Origin: an uncultured Dialister sp.
Lineage (GTDB): Bacteria > Bacillota > Negativicutes > Veillonellales > Dialisteraceae
Direction: 5' to 3'
DNA: 26,547 nt
Assembly (NCBI GenBank): GCA_900543165.1
Contig: UQQQ01000029.1
Coordinates: 1-26,547, forward strand
Shown here piece after piece: positions 7,162 through 13,931 of the stretch (position 1 is its first letter; every line of letters starts with the position of its first letter). A model generated the notes under the pieces. The model searched no databases, had not been told where the DNA came from, and saw nothing but the letters and a program-made list of their open reading frames with translations. The translations under genes and the position numbers were made by a program.

Positions 7162-8538
7162 TCACAGCTTGTATTGCTCGAGCGTAGCGATCAGGGCTTT
7201 GGCATGAGCTGGCTTGGTAAGGCAGGCATTCATCCCTGCGGCGTAGACTTCCTCTTCTACATCTTGGTAAGTATTCGCCGTGACGGCAATGATCGGGAGG
7301 GTGAGGGCATCGACGCGGGAAAGGGCGCGGATGGCCTTCGCGGCCATGAAGCCGTCCATACCGGGCATTACGAGATCCATGAGGATGGCGTCAAAGATGT
7401 TGAGATCCGATTTCTCAAAAGCGCGGATGGCTGCCTTGCCGCTGCTGGCACTAGAGGCTGTAGCGCCGGCGTCCTCCAGCGTGGCGATGAGAATTTCCTG
7501 GCTCAAGGTATTGTCATCGACTACGAGCACGTGGAAGCCTCGGATGCCGTCCTCTCCGGTGTGCGCGATGCGCGGAGACAGTGAGGGTCCCTGCTGGGAG
7601 AAATGATCTTCTACGAGAGATTTCAGCTTATTCTGGTAGGCGAGAAGTGCATCGATGTAGGCAGACTGCCTTTTGGCATTCTTGCGATAGAGGCACATGA
7701 CGCCTGCAAAAACGAGAAAGGCGATCGTGTAGCCGATGTAGAAGATGCGGTAGCGATGGTAAACGGCAGGAAGGGAGCGGTCCATGGCATAGTCCTCCAT
7801 CCACTTCTTCTGCAGTTTTTCCAGCGTGCCATCGTGGGACATCTGGCGAAGATAATTATTGATCTCATCTCGCAGACCGATCTGATTCTTTGAGACCCCA
7901 AAGGCGGGATAGCTGCCAAGAAGCATGAGGCCGGGTTTGATATTGAAGTGATTCTTCTGGATGATGTCCTGCGCGACAGCTCCATGACAGATACCGTAGT
8001 CCACGTCACCGCCTTCGACGGCAGAAAGGATGGCCGTATTTGTGGGATATTCGACGTAGGTGCAGTTGAAATCATAGGCGGTCATCAGGACGGAATTGGT
8101 CATGATAGCGACCCGTTTTCCAGAGAGCTGGCTCACATGGCCCACTGGCTTTTTGCCAAAGACCTGCATGGTGTCGGCGCTCGTCGGGATGGTCTTGATG
8201 ACGCCCGGCATGTTCGAGTAGATTTCAAGTCCGGAAAGTACATCGACCTCACCATTCGATAGCATTTTCTGGCAGGTCGGCCAGTCGCTCGTGAAGAACT
8301 CCGGCTTGCGCTGCATACGGCTGGCCAAATTATAGAGGATCTCTACGTCCATGCCCGAGAGCTGTCCCTTTTTGTTCACGAAGGAATGAGGCGCAAAATC
8401 ACTCGCTACAGCCACGCGAAGCACCCGGCTGTTCGATCGCACAAGGGGCGCTGCATCTACCTCGATCGGCTTTCGGAAAAGTCCCATCTGCCACCCCGTG
8501 AAGAGGAGGGGGGCCAGGACGCCGAGAAAGAGAACCAT
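7162..8538 (-). CDS. Membrane-anchored solute-binding (SBP3) sensor fused to a receiver domain, no kinase
   Basis: 458 aa as drawn. Residues 1-17 are a hydrophobic anchor; about 39-255 form a family 3 solute-binding domain (start VLRVAVASDFAPHSF, ligand-lobe LSGMDVEILYNLASRM, end LEKLQKKWM); 265-284 are a transmembrane helix; 285-334 a short polar linker; 335-458 a complete receiver with D341-D342, phospho-acceptor D388 (ILMDLVMPGMDG), T420 and K442. Hybrid kinases of the BvgS/EvgS type have this order but carry HisKA and ATPase domains between helix and receiver; only 50 residues are present here. The annotated ATG (8538) has no ribosome site. An ATG at 8583-8585 with AAAGGA 7 nt upstream encodes MQKLKKNLNRFDLIF, a perfect signal-anchor start, but is out of frame; one extra A in the A5 run at 8541-8545 would join them. 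It may sense an amino acid for the flanking M20 genes. Confidence 0.8.
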   Translation of the reverse strand: MVLFLGVLAPLLFTGWQMGLFRKPIEVDAAPLVRSNSRVLRVAVASDFAPHSFVNKKGQLSGMDVEILYNLASRMQRKPEFFTSDWPTCQKMLSNGEVDVLSGLEIYSNMPGVIKTIPTSADTMQVFGKKPVGHVSQLSGKRVAIMTNSVLMTAYDFNCTYVEYPTNTAILSAVEGGDVDYGICHGAVAQDIIQKNHFNIKPGLMLLGSYPAFGVSKNQIGLRDEINNYLRQMSHDGTLEKLQKKWMEDYAMDRSLPAVYHRYRIFYIGYTIAFLVFAGVMCLYRKNAKRQSAYIDALLAYQNKLKSLVEDHFSQQGPSLSPRIAHTGEDGIRGFHVLVVDDNTLSQEILIATLEDAGATASSASSGKAAIRAFEKSDLNIFDAILMDLVMPGMDGFMAAKAIRALSRVDALTLPIIAVTANTYQDVEEEVYAAGMNACLTKPAHAKALIATLEQYKL

Positions 8539-8727
8539 ATAAAAATCAGGTCGAATCGATTGAGATTTTTCTTTAGCTTTTGCATGAGAAAATCCTTTCC
8601 GAGAAAATCGAAACCTTTAAGGAAACGACAAGGGCAAAACAAGGGCCGCGGACTGCCTGCCACTCTTGTTATTCATGTTACTATAGGCGGCGCTTTTGGG
8701 AAAGAAGAAAATGCATCCGATTTCCTC

Positions 8728-8756
8728 TTGACGAAGGCACCCTCGTTTAGTAGTAT
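8728..8756 (+). promoter_or_regulatory. Putative sigma-70 promoter for M20 paralogue 3
   Basis: TTGACG at 8728-8733, a 17-bp spacer, then TAGTAT at 8751-8756. It lies about 90 bp upstream of the M20 start, in the gap divergent from the sensor/receiver gene. The -35 is good, the -10 is weaker. Confidence 0.45.
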
Positions 8757-8844
8757 AAATTTGTTTATCCTTAAATGGTGAAAAGAAACATGCTGATACA
8801 TTCTGAAAATGACCGTATCGGTATTTTCAAAGAAGAAAGGCAGA

Positions 8845-10029
8845 ATGGAAATGAAAGCACCGATAGAAGAAATCAATGCATTTGTCGATCGTAACAAAGA
8901 GGAGATGCTTCTTTTCTGGGAACAGCTCGTGAACCGGCAGGCGGGCTCGAAAGAAGTGGAACGCGTGAACCTCATCATGCATTTCCTGAAGAAACATTTT
9001 GAAAGAGAGGGCATTGACTGCCGTCTCGTCGATAGCCATGGGAGCGCGGATGTGCTGGTGGCAGAGCTGAATGCGGATGTCCCCGGCGCGCCGCTGCTCC
9101 TCTCGGGGCATTGTGACACTGTATTTCCTTCTGGCAGCTATCCGGAGGATCCCTTCCATATCGAAGACGGCTTTGCGAGGGGCCCCGGCGTACTGGATAT
9201 GAAATGCGGCGTTGCGCAGATTTTCTACCTGATGGTCGCGCTGAAGCACTTCGGCTACCGGGACCGTCCCGTCAAAGCTGTCTTGGTCGGAGATGAAGAG
9301 ACGAGCCACTACGGCGGCATCGCAGACCGGATCCTGAAAGACGAAGCGAAGGGCGCGCTGTGCTGCTTCAATATGGAAAGCGGACGCCTCGACCACTGCA
9401 TGACCGTAGGCCGCAAGGGCTGCCTTGACTGCCACATCACGGTCAGAGGCGTCGCGGCGCACGCGGGAAACGACTATCTCAAAGGCAAGAACGCCATCGT
9501 CGAAATGGCCAAGAAGCTCCCGCTCCTGCAGGCACTCACCATCTATGAGGAAGGCCTCACCGTCAGCGTAGGGACTATCAAGGGCGGCACCGTCTCGAAT
9601 GCGGTCCCTGACTACTGCTATGCCGAGCTCGATGTGCGTTACGAAAAACAGAAGCAGATGGACTATGTGAAGGAAAAGATGCAGGAAATCTGTGATAACA
9701 CCTTCATCGAAGGCACCACAACAAAGATCGAATTTGTCGCGCCCATGCCTCCTTTCGAAGAAACAGAAGCCAATCATCAGCTTCTCTCTCATATCAATCG
9801 CGTCACAAAAGCCTGCGGCTATGAGCCCTTCGGCGCCATCTACGTCGGCGGCGGCTCGGATGCCTCCTACATCTCCAGCATGGGCGTCCCCACCGTCTGC
9901 TCCATGAGCGCAGAAGGCAGCGGCGCGCATACCATGGAAGAAAAAGCCTCTGTAGAAAGCTTCTTCCATCGCTGGATCATCGTCCTTGCATCCATCATGG
10001 AAATCGATCAGTATGCGGTGAGTAAGTGA
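8845..10029 (+). CDS. M20 family metallohydrolase, carboxypeptidase G2-like (paralogue 3)
   Basis: I start it at ATG 8845 (394 aa), where AAAGG lies 4 nt upstream; 8851 is a second possibility with better spacing, while an ATG at 8809 lacks any ribosome site. Sites: GHCDTV (H89, D91), GPGVLDMKCG (D118), VGDEE (catalytic E151, ligand E152), NMESG, AAHAGNDYLKG, GGGSDAS, and GAHTMEEKASVES as the last ligand. Compared with the other two paralogues it has Cys in the first and second metal motifs (GHCDTV, MKCG) and lacks the PQxGRSA segment, so it is the most diverged of the three. It is divergently paired with the SBP3-receiver gene, which could regulate it. The stop codon falls inside the first unit of a heptad array. 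Confidence 0.87.
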   Translation: MEMKAPIEEINAFVDRNKEEMLLFWEQLVNRQAGSKEVERVNLIMHFLKKHFEREGIDCRLVDSHGSADVLVAELNADVPGAPLLLSGHCDTVFPSGSYPEDPFHIEDGFARGPGVLDMKCGVAQIFYLMVALKHFGYRDRPVKAVLVGDEETSHYGGIADRILKDEAKGALCCFNMESGRLDHCMTVGRKGCLDCHITVRGVAAHAGNDYLKGKNAIVEMAKKLPLLQALTIYEEGLTVSVGTIKGGTVSNAVPDYCYAELDVRYEKQKQMDYVKEKMQEICDNTFIEGTTTKIEFVAPMPPFEETEANHQLLSHINRVTKACGYEPFGAIYVGGGSDASYISSMGVPTVCSMSAEGSGAHTMEEKASVESFFHRWIIVLASIMEIDQYAVSK

Positions 10030-10066
10030 CTAGTGGCTAGGGACTAGTGACTGGGGATGAGGGTCT
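10025..10066. repeat. Heptanucleotide array, AGTGACT type
   Basis: Units AGTGACT, AGTGGCT, AGGGACT, AGTGACT, GGGGATG, AGGGTCT in 7-bp register. The first four nearly repeat the order found at 4321-4348. The M20 stop codon (10027-10029) is the TGA of the first unit. Confidence 0.8.
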
Positions 10067-10127
10067 AGGCTCTCCTCTCAGCTGCGTAGACCCTTGGAGA
10101 AGGGCCGCGCCAAAGGGAGCGGATTGC

Positions 10128-10202
10128 AGTGCCCCAAAGGGGCACCCCTCAATGAAGCGGAATGAAAGGGCATGTGCGATAAAGCCACACCCGTATCGTC
10201 AT
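10128..10202. repeat. 75-bp direct repeat, copy 1
   Basis: Begins AGTGCCCCAAAG and ends CACCCGTATCGTCAT; copy 2 is at 10294-10368 with roughly ten differences. A perfect hairpin GTGCCCC-AAA-GGGGCAC (10129-10145) lies at its left end. The copy runs on into GTCATCCCGAGTGAAGCCGAG, a type of dispersed intergenic repeat common in bacterial genomes. The 539-bp gap 10030-10568 contains no convincing gene. Confidence 0.75.
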
Positions 10203-10293
10203 CCCGAGTGAAGCCGAGGGATCTTTTCGTTCGTGGCAGAAAGACGATATGAGCAATTCCCAAAACGGGAAACCTGCTATCCCGTATATCGAG

Positions 10294-10368
10294 AGTGCCC
10301 CAAAGCGGCATTCCTCAACGAAGCGGAACGAAAGTGCATGTGCGATAAAGCTACACCCGTATCGGCAT
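10294..10368. repeat. 75-bp direct repeat, copy 2
   Basis: Parallel to 10128-10202: AGTGCCCCAAAG, CCTCAACGAAGCGGAACGAA, GTGCATGTGCGATAAAG and CACCCGTATCGGCAT line up with copy 1. The GC hairpin of copy 1 is spoiled here (GCGGCAT replaces GGGGCAC). Confidence 0.75.
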
Positions 10369-10453
10369 CTCCTCCTTGTAGAACGGTTAGCGCGCTAAGT
10401 GTGCTATTTTATCACTGCTTCAGGGGGACGTTTTATGCTTATTTCAATATTCC

Positions 10454-10480
10454 GCGGCGCTTCTAATTTTTATGCGCCGC
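10454..10480. repeat. GC-armed hairpin repeat, copy 2 (inverted)
   Basis: Arms GCGGCGC and GCGCCGC with loop TTCTAATTTTTAT, the reverse complement of the loop at 7-33 with one change. It lies 89 bp upstream of the YfcC-family start, so in this orientation it would be in the 5-prime leader. Confidence 0.75.
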
Positions 10481-10568
10481 ACCTTTCCCTCCGAACCTAT
10501 TGCCCCTTTTTCCTATCACGCCCCTCTGCGTTTCACAGCAAACCAAGACAACAGGAGAATCATATCTA

Positions 10569-11969
10569 ATGAAAGATCAAGTGAAAGCATTCAAAGCACC
10601 CAGCCCGATCATTATACTGGTGTGCGTCATCGTATTCTGCGCTATTGCGAGCTACATCATCCCCGCGGGCGTTTATGACCGAGTCAAGGATGTTCAGACC
10701 GGAAAAATGGTCGTCGACCCGTCTACCTTCCACTATGTAGCGCAGAAACCGACAGGATTTCTCGATTTCTTTACTTCTATCAATAAAGGATTCAAGGGCG
10801 GTATCAGCATCATTGCCTTCCTCTTCATGGTGGGCGGCTCCCTCAATATCCTTGCCAAGACCGGTGCCATCGTGGCAGGGCTCAGTGCTCTCGTCGAAAA
10901 GCTGAAGAATCGGAGCGTCCTTCTGATCCCCGTCCTCATGACCACGCTTGCCACCTTCTCGACACTCGCCGGATGCAACGAGGAATACCTCGCCTTCACG
11001 CCTCTCGTCGTGAGCGTCGCACTCGCACTCGGCTTCGACTCCTTGACCGCGCTTGGCATGCTCTTCTGCTCGGTCGCAGCCGGTTATGGCGCCGGATGCA
11101 CCCAGCCATTCTCCGTCGGCGTTGCGCAGGGCATCGCCGGTGTCCCGATCTTCTCCGGCCTGCCATACCGTATGGGTATCTTTGTCTTGCTCCTCGTGCT
11201 GAACATTTCTTATGTCATGTACCACGCGCGCAAGGTGAAGAAAGACCCGAAGAGCAGCCCGGTCTATGAGATCGACCTGCTGAAACGAGACAAGATCGAT
11301 CTTTCAACCGCAGAAAAACTCTCCACACGGCAGGCCATTTGCCTTGGTCTCCTTGGTCTGAACTTCGTTTGCATCATCGTCGGCGTGCTGAAATTTGATT
11401 TCTATATGAATGAAATCTCTGCGATCTTCCTCATCATGGGCATCCTCTCCGGCATCATCTGCCGCCTCTCCCCGAATGACATCTGTGATGCCTTCCTCGA
11501 AGGCTGCAAGGGCATGATGCTCCCCTGTCTCGCTGTTGCTATGTGTAAGGCAGCCACCATTCTTCTGGACAATGCCAAGGTCATGGATACCATCATCTAC
11601 TACCTTGCCGGCATGCTCGACATCTTCCCATCCTCCATTATCGCCTTCGGTATGTTCATCATCCAAGACTGCTTTAATCTTCTCGTCCCCTCCAGCTCCG
11701 GGCAGGCGGCCATCTCCATGCCGATCATGGCGCCGCTCGCTGACATCGTCGGCCTCACCAGACAGACCGCCGTTTTCGCCTTCACCTTCGGCGATGCCTT
11801 CACGAACTGTATCACCCCGGCCTCCGGCGCCACCATGTCCTACCTCGCCATGGCAAACGTCCCCTACAAAAAATGGGCGCGCTTCATCCTCCCTCTCATC
11901 GGCATGTGGTGGATCGTCGCCTTCTGCTTCCTCACCTACGCGACCGCCATTCACCTGGGACCGGTGTGA
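10569..11969 (+). CDS. YfcC-family carrier (C4-dicarboxylate/DcuC-like superfamily)
   Basis: 466 aa, about 12-13 hydrophobic segments. The N-terminus (APSPIIILVCVIVFCAIASY, then IIPAGVYDRV) and the C-terminal NLLVPSSSGQAAISMPIMAPLADIVGLTRQ and ITPASGATMSYLAMANVPYKKW blocks are diagnostic of the YfcC/basic amino-acid-antiporter-like group of anaerobic carriers. The two re-entrant PSSSGQA-type hairpins are expected to form the substrate site. ATG 10569 is chosen because CAGGAG lies about 11 nt upstream and the N-terminal topology is complete from there. YfcC-type genes are often found next to M20 peptidases, as here, which points to uptake or exchange of a peptide-like or amino acid-like anion. 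Substrate unknown. It ends before a strong bidirectional terminator. Confidence 0.85.
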   Translation: MKDQVKAFKAPSPIIILVCVIVFCAIASYIIPAGVYDRVKDVQTGKMVVDPSTFHYVAQKPTGFLDFFTSINKGFKGGISIIAFLFMVGGSLNILAKTGAIVAGLSALVEKLKNRSVLLIPVLMTTLATFSTLAGCNEEYLAFTPLVVSVALALGFDSLTALGMLFCSVAAGYGAGCTQPFSVGVAQGIAGVPIFSGLPYRMGIFVLLLVLNISYVMYHARKVKKDPKSSPVYEIDLLKRDKIDLSTAEKLSTRQAICLGLLGLNFVCIIVGVLKFDFYMNEISAIFLIMGILSGIICRLSPNDICDAFLEGCKGMMLPCLAVAMCKAATILLDNAKVMDTIIYYLAGMLDIFPSSIIAFGMFIIQDCFNLLVPSSSGQAAISMPIMAPLADIVGLTRQTAVFAFTFGDAFTNCITPASGATMSYLAMANVPYKKWARFILPLIGMWWIVAFCFLTYATAIHLGPV

Positions 11970-12022
11970 GTGGCTGGTGAACCTGTGGCAAGTGAATCAT
12001 AACTGCCAGTCGTTTTCTTAGG

Positions 12023-12076
12023 CTCATAATAAAAGCGCGACCATCTATGTTTGGATGGTCGCGCTTTTATTATGAG
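12023..12076. terminator. Bidirectional intrinsic terminator between convergent genes
   Basis: A perfect 23-bp stem (12023-12045 with 12054-12076) and 8-nt loop. The GC core GCGCGACCATC is flanked by AAAA/TTTT on both sides, so it serves both the YfcC gene (+) and the FAH gene (-). Confidence 0.92.
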
Positions 12077-12081
12077 AGATA

Positions 12082-12972
12082 TTATTTCACCGGATTTCTC
12101 AGTGTTCCGATGGGGTCGATGTTGATCTCTACCACATCGCCTTTTTTGAGAAATTTCGGCGGGTTGAAGCCCATGCCTACGCCCTGCGGGGTGCCGGTCG
12201 CGATGACGTCGCCCGGGAGGAGAGTCATGCCGTCGGAGAGAGTCGCGATGAGTTTCGGAATGGAGAAGATGAGGTCGGTGGTGGTGCCTTCCTGGCGCAG
12301 GCTGCCATTGACTTTCGTGTAGATGGTGAAGGGGAGTGGCCAGTCACCGACCATGACGGTCGGGCCCATCGGGCAGAAGGTATCGAGGCTCTTGCCGCGG
12401 AACCACTGGAGGTGCTTTTTCTGCAGGTCTCTGGCGGTGACGTCATTGATGATGGTGTAGCCATAGACGTATTTCATCGCATCTTCTTCCGCGATGTTCG
12501 TGCCTCGTTTGCCGATGATGACGCCGAGCTCGCCTTCGTAGTCGACTTCCTGGGTGACTGCGGGATGGCTGTCGATTTCCTCGTCTGGCCCGATGATGGA
12601 GGTGGTGGCTTTGGTGAAGAAGATCGGATCTTCCGGGTTCTTGGCATTGGCGTTCTGGTCAAATTCCTTGACGTGTGCCTGATAGTTCTTGCCCACGCAG
12701 AGGACGTTCCTTCTGGGGTAGAAGGGGGCTTCGAGACGGACGTCTGCGAGCGCGATCGGAGTGACGGCTTTGTCCTTTCCGTTCATTTCGAGCGCGTGAG
12801 CAAGGTTCAGGAGGCCTTCTTCGCCGCTTTCAATGAAATCACCCAGCGTCTCAGCGAGGGGGATGAAGTAGGTTTCTTCAAGATCGATGGCGGGGTAGAT
12901 GGAAGTGCCGTCGGCGGACAGGACGCCCCACTGGCGTTCGCCTTTGTAGTTGTAGGATACAAGTCTCTGCAT
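12082..12972 (-). CDS. Fumarylacetoacetate hydrolase (FAH) family protein
   Basis: 296 aa with a small N-terminal domain (1-80) and a FAH barrel. Visible motifs: VGKNYQAHVKEF (93-104), DPIFFTKATTSIIGP (115-129), metal ligands E146 and E148 in DYEGELGV with D177 in INDVTARDLQ, WFRGKSLDTFCPMGP, and GDVIATGTPQGVG near the C-terminus. The family includes acylpyruvate hydrolases, oxaloacetate decarboxylases and 2-hydroxyhepta-2,4-dienedioate isomerases; length and motifs cannot separate these. GAAGG lies 8 nt before the ATG. It is monocistronic, convergent to the YfcC gene and shares its terminator. No aromatic-degradation genes are nearby, so acylpyruvase or oxaloacetate decarboxylase-like activity is more plausible than ring-cleavage metabolism. 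Confidence 0.87.
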   Translation of the reverse strand: MQRLVSYNYKGERQWGVLSADGTSIYPAIDLEETYFIPLAETLGDFIESGEEGLLNLAHALEMNGKDKAVTPIALADVRLEAPFYPRRNVLCVGKNYQAHVKEFDQNANAKNPEDPIFFTKATTSIIGPDEEIDSHPAVTQEVDYEGELGVIIGKRGTNIAEEDAMKYVYGYTIINDVTARDLQKKHLQWFRGKSLDTFCPMGPTVMVGDWPLPFTIYTKVNGSLRQEGTTTDLIFSIPKLIATLSDGMTLLPGDVIATGTPQGVGMGFNPPKFLKKGDVVEINIDPIGTLRNPVK

Positions 12973-13009
12973 AATAGACCTTCTTTCTTATAATATAGAG
13001 TGTGGACAT

Positions 13010-13018
13010 ATTATAGCA
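13010..13018 (-). promoter_or_regulatory. Extended -10 element upstream of the FAH gene
   Basis: On the minus strand TGC-TATAAT, an extended -10, lies about 38 bp upstream of the FAH start. No convincing -35 is seen at 16-18 bp. Position and match are good enough for a tentative call. Confidence 0.4.
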
Positions 13019-13034
13019 TAAATAAGAGCAGAAT

Positions 13035-13062
13035 GGTTCAGGGGTTCAAGGTTCAGGGTCAG
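13035..13062. repeat. Heptanucleotide array, GGTTCAG type
   Basis: Units GGTTCAG, (G), GGTTCAA, GGTTCAG, GGTCAG. The same motif recurs at 13716-13743 and, as its complement with TGAACCx/TTAACCC units, at 13218-13252. Confidence 0.65.
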
Positions 13063-13148
13063 CCCCGGGGACGTGCTGTCCCTTGATTGGGGATGAAAGA
13101 GGGGGAGCGGGCTCTATGGGTTCCATGGGGTCAGTGGGTAGGGTGGGG

Positions 13149-13175
13149 GCGGCGTATAAAAATCAGAAGCGCCGC
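13149..13175. repeat. GC-armed hairpin repeat, copy 3
   Basis: GCGGCGT then the loop ATAAAAATCAGAA, then GCGCCGC; one arm base differs from copy 1 at 7-33. It is flanked on both sides by heptad arrays. The gap 12973-13356 otherwise holds the FAH and bL31 promoters and no gene. Confidence 0.75.
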
Positions 13176-13217
13176 GGAGTTTTAAAATATGCGGTATTCA
13201 CGAAAGATGGGAAATCT

Positions 13218-13252
13218 GTGAACCTTAACCCTGAACCGTAAACCCTGAATCC
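13218..13252. repeat. Heptanucleotide array, TGAACCx type
   Basis: Five units in strict register: GTGAACC, TTAACCC, TGAACCG, TAAACCC, TGAATCC. It resembles a degenerate telomere-like repeat and is the complement-type of the GGTTCAG arrays. Confidence 0.75.
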
Positions 13253-13287
13253 GCTCCCTTTCCCTCTAAACTTTCTCTATTTGTCCC

Positions 13288-13316
13288 TTGCATTCTGCTA
13301 TCCCGTTTGTTATAAT
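13288..13316 (+). promoter_or_regulatory. Sigma-70 promoter of the bL31 gene
   Basis: TTGCAT, a spacer of exactly 17 bp, then a perfect TATAAT at 13311-13316, 41 bp before the start codon. The best promoter in the window, as expected for a ribosomal protein gene. Confidence 0.8.
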
Positions 13317-13356
13317 AGCAAAGAATTATCTATGTAGTTGAAATGAGGTGCAACAA

Positions 13357-13608
13357 TTGAAGAAGGGACTTCATCCGGATTATCATCCAGTCGTTTTCCG
13401 CGACATCGGTGCTGACTACTCTTTCCTGACCCGTTCTACAGCAACTTCCAACCAGACTGTAAAATGGGAAGATGGCAATGAATACCCGCTGATCAATATC
13501 GACATCAGCAGCAAATCCCATCCATTCTATACAGGACAGCAGCGTTTCGGTAAGGCTCGTGGCCGTATCGAAAAGTTCAACAAACGTTACGGCAAATCCG
13601 CAGAATAA
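13357..13608 (+). CDS. rpmE2: 50S ribosomal protein bL31, type B (zinc-independent)
   Basis: 83 aa beginning MKKGLHPDYHPVVFRD from a TTG codon at 13357. GAGGTG at 13345-13350 is 6 nt upstream, the ideal distance, while an in-frame GTG at 13348 overlaps that site and would add three residues not found in the family. The body has SFLTRSTATSN, WEDGNEYPLINIDISSKSHPFYTGQQRF and a FNKRYG C-terminus, typical of the bL31B form. It has no cysteines, so it lacks the zinc ribbon of type A; in bacteria with both forms, type B replaces A under zinc limitation. Whether a type A copy exists elsewhere cannot be seen. It has its own promoter and terminator, and lies upstream of prfA as in many Firmicutes. Confidence 0.95.
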   Translation: MKKGLHPDYHPVVFRDIGADYSFLTRSTATSNQTVKWEDGNEYPLINIDISSKSHPFYTGQQRFGKARGRIEKFNKRYGKSAE

Positions 13609-13610
13609 GG

Positions 13611-13634
13611 AACAGGGCGCATGCCCTGTTTTTT
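13611..13634 (+). terminator. Intrinsic terminator after bL31
   Basis: AACAGGGC and GCCCTGTT form an 8-bp stem with a GCAT loop, followed directly by a T-run. It starts 2 bp after the stop codon. Confidence 0.9.
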
Positions 13635-13715
13635 ATTGCCCTTTTTTGATATACTAGAAAAGATGTGTATGTGGGGAAATGGATATTTCAAGTATCCGTT
13701 TGAAATTTTGGCTAT

Positions 13716-13743
13716 GGTTCAGGTTGATGGGTTCAGGGCTGGG
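13716..13743. repeat. Heptanucleotide array, GGTTCAG type
   Basis: GGTTCAG, GTTGATG, GGTTCAG, GGCTGGG in 7-bp register within the gap upstream of prfA. Confidence 0.55.
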
Positions 13744-13756
13744 TTCCGCGTGGCGC

Positions 13757-13837
13757 GAGATTCTTCGACTCAGTTCTCACTGTTCTGATTGCGCATGAGC
13801 AAACATACGGCATTTCACTCTGCTCAGAATGACGACG
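13757..13837. repeat. Dispersed GTCATTCTGAG-type intergenic repeat
   Basis: On the reverse strand this reads GTCATTCTGAGCAGAGTGAA near one end and GAACTGAGTCGAAGAATC near the other. It is the same class as the GTCATCCCGAGTGAAGCCGAG segment near 10197. Such sequences are widespread intergenic repeats; function unknown. No gene is seen between 13635 and 13931. Confidence 0.55.
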
Positions 13838-13847
13838 CCGCGATTTC

Positions 13848-13882
13848 AGTCACCAGTCACACCTAATCCCTAGCCACTCATC
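13848..13882. repeat. Heptanucleotide array, AGTCACC then CCTAATC type
   Basis: AGTCACC, AGTCACA, CCTAATC, CCTAGCC, ACTCATC. The unit order matches the array at 3095-3147. It ends about 50 bp before the prfA start. Confidence 0.75.
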
Positions 13883-13931
13883 CCTATGTTCAAACTACAA
13901 ACGACCAAATTTATAACAGGAGTAAAGCATA

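Noticed and set aside
8827..9969. Minus-strand frame of 380 codons across M20 paralogue 3
   Set aside because: Antisense shadow created by codon bias; no domain and no start signal.
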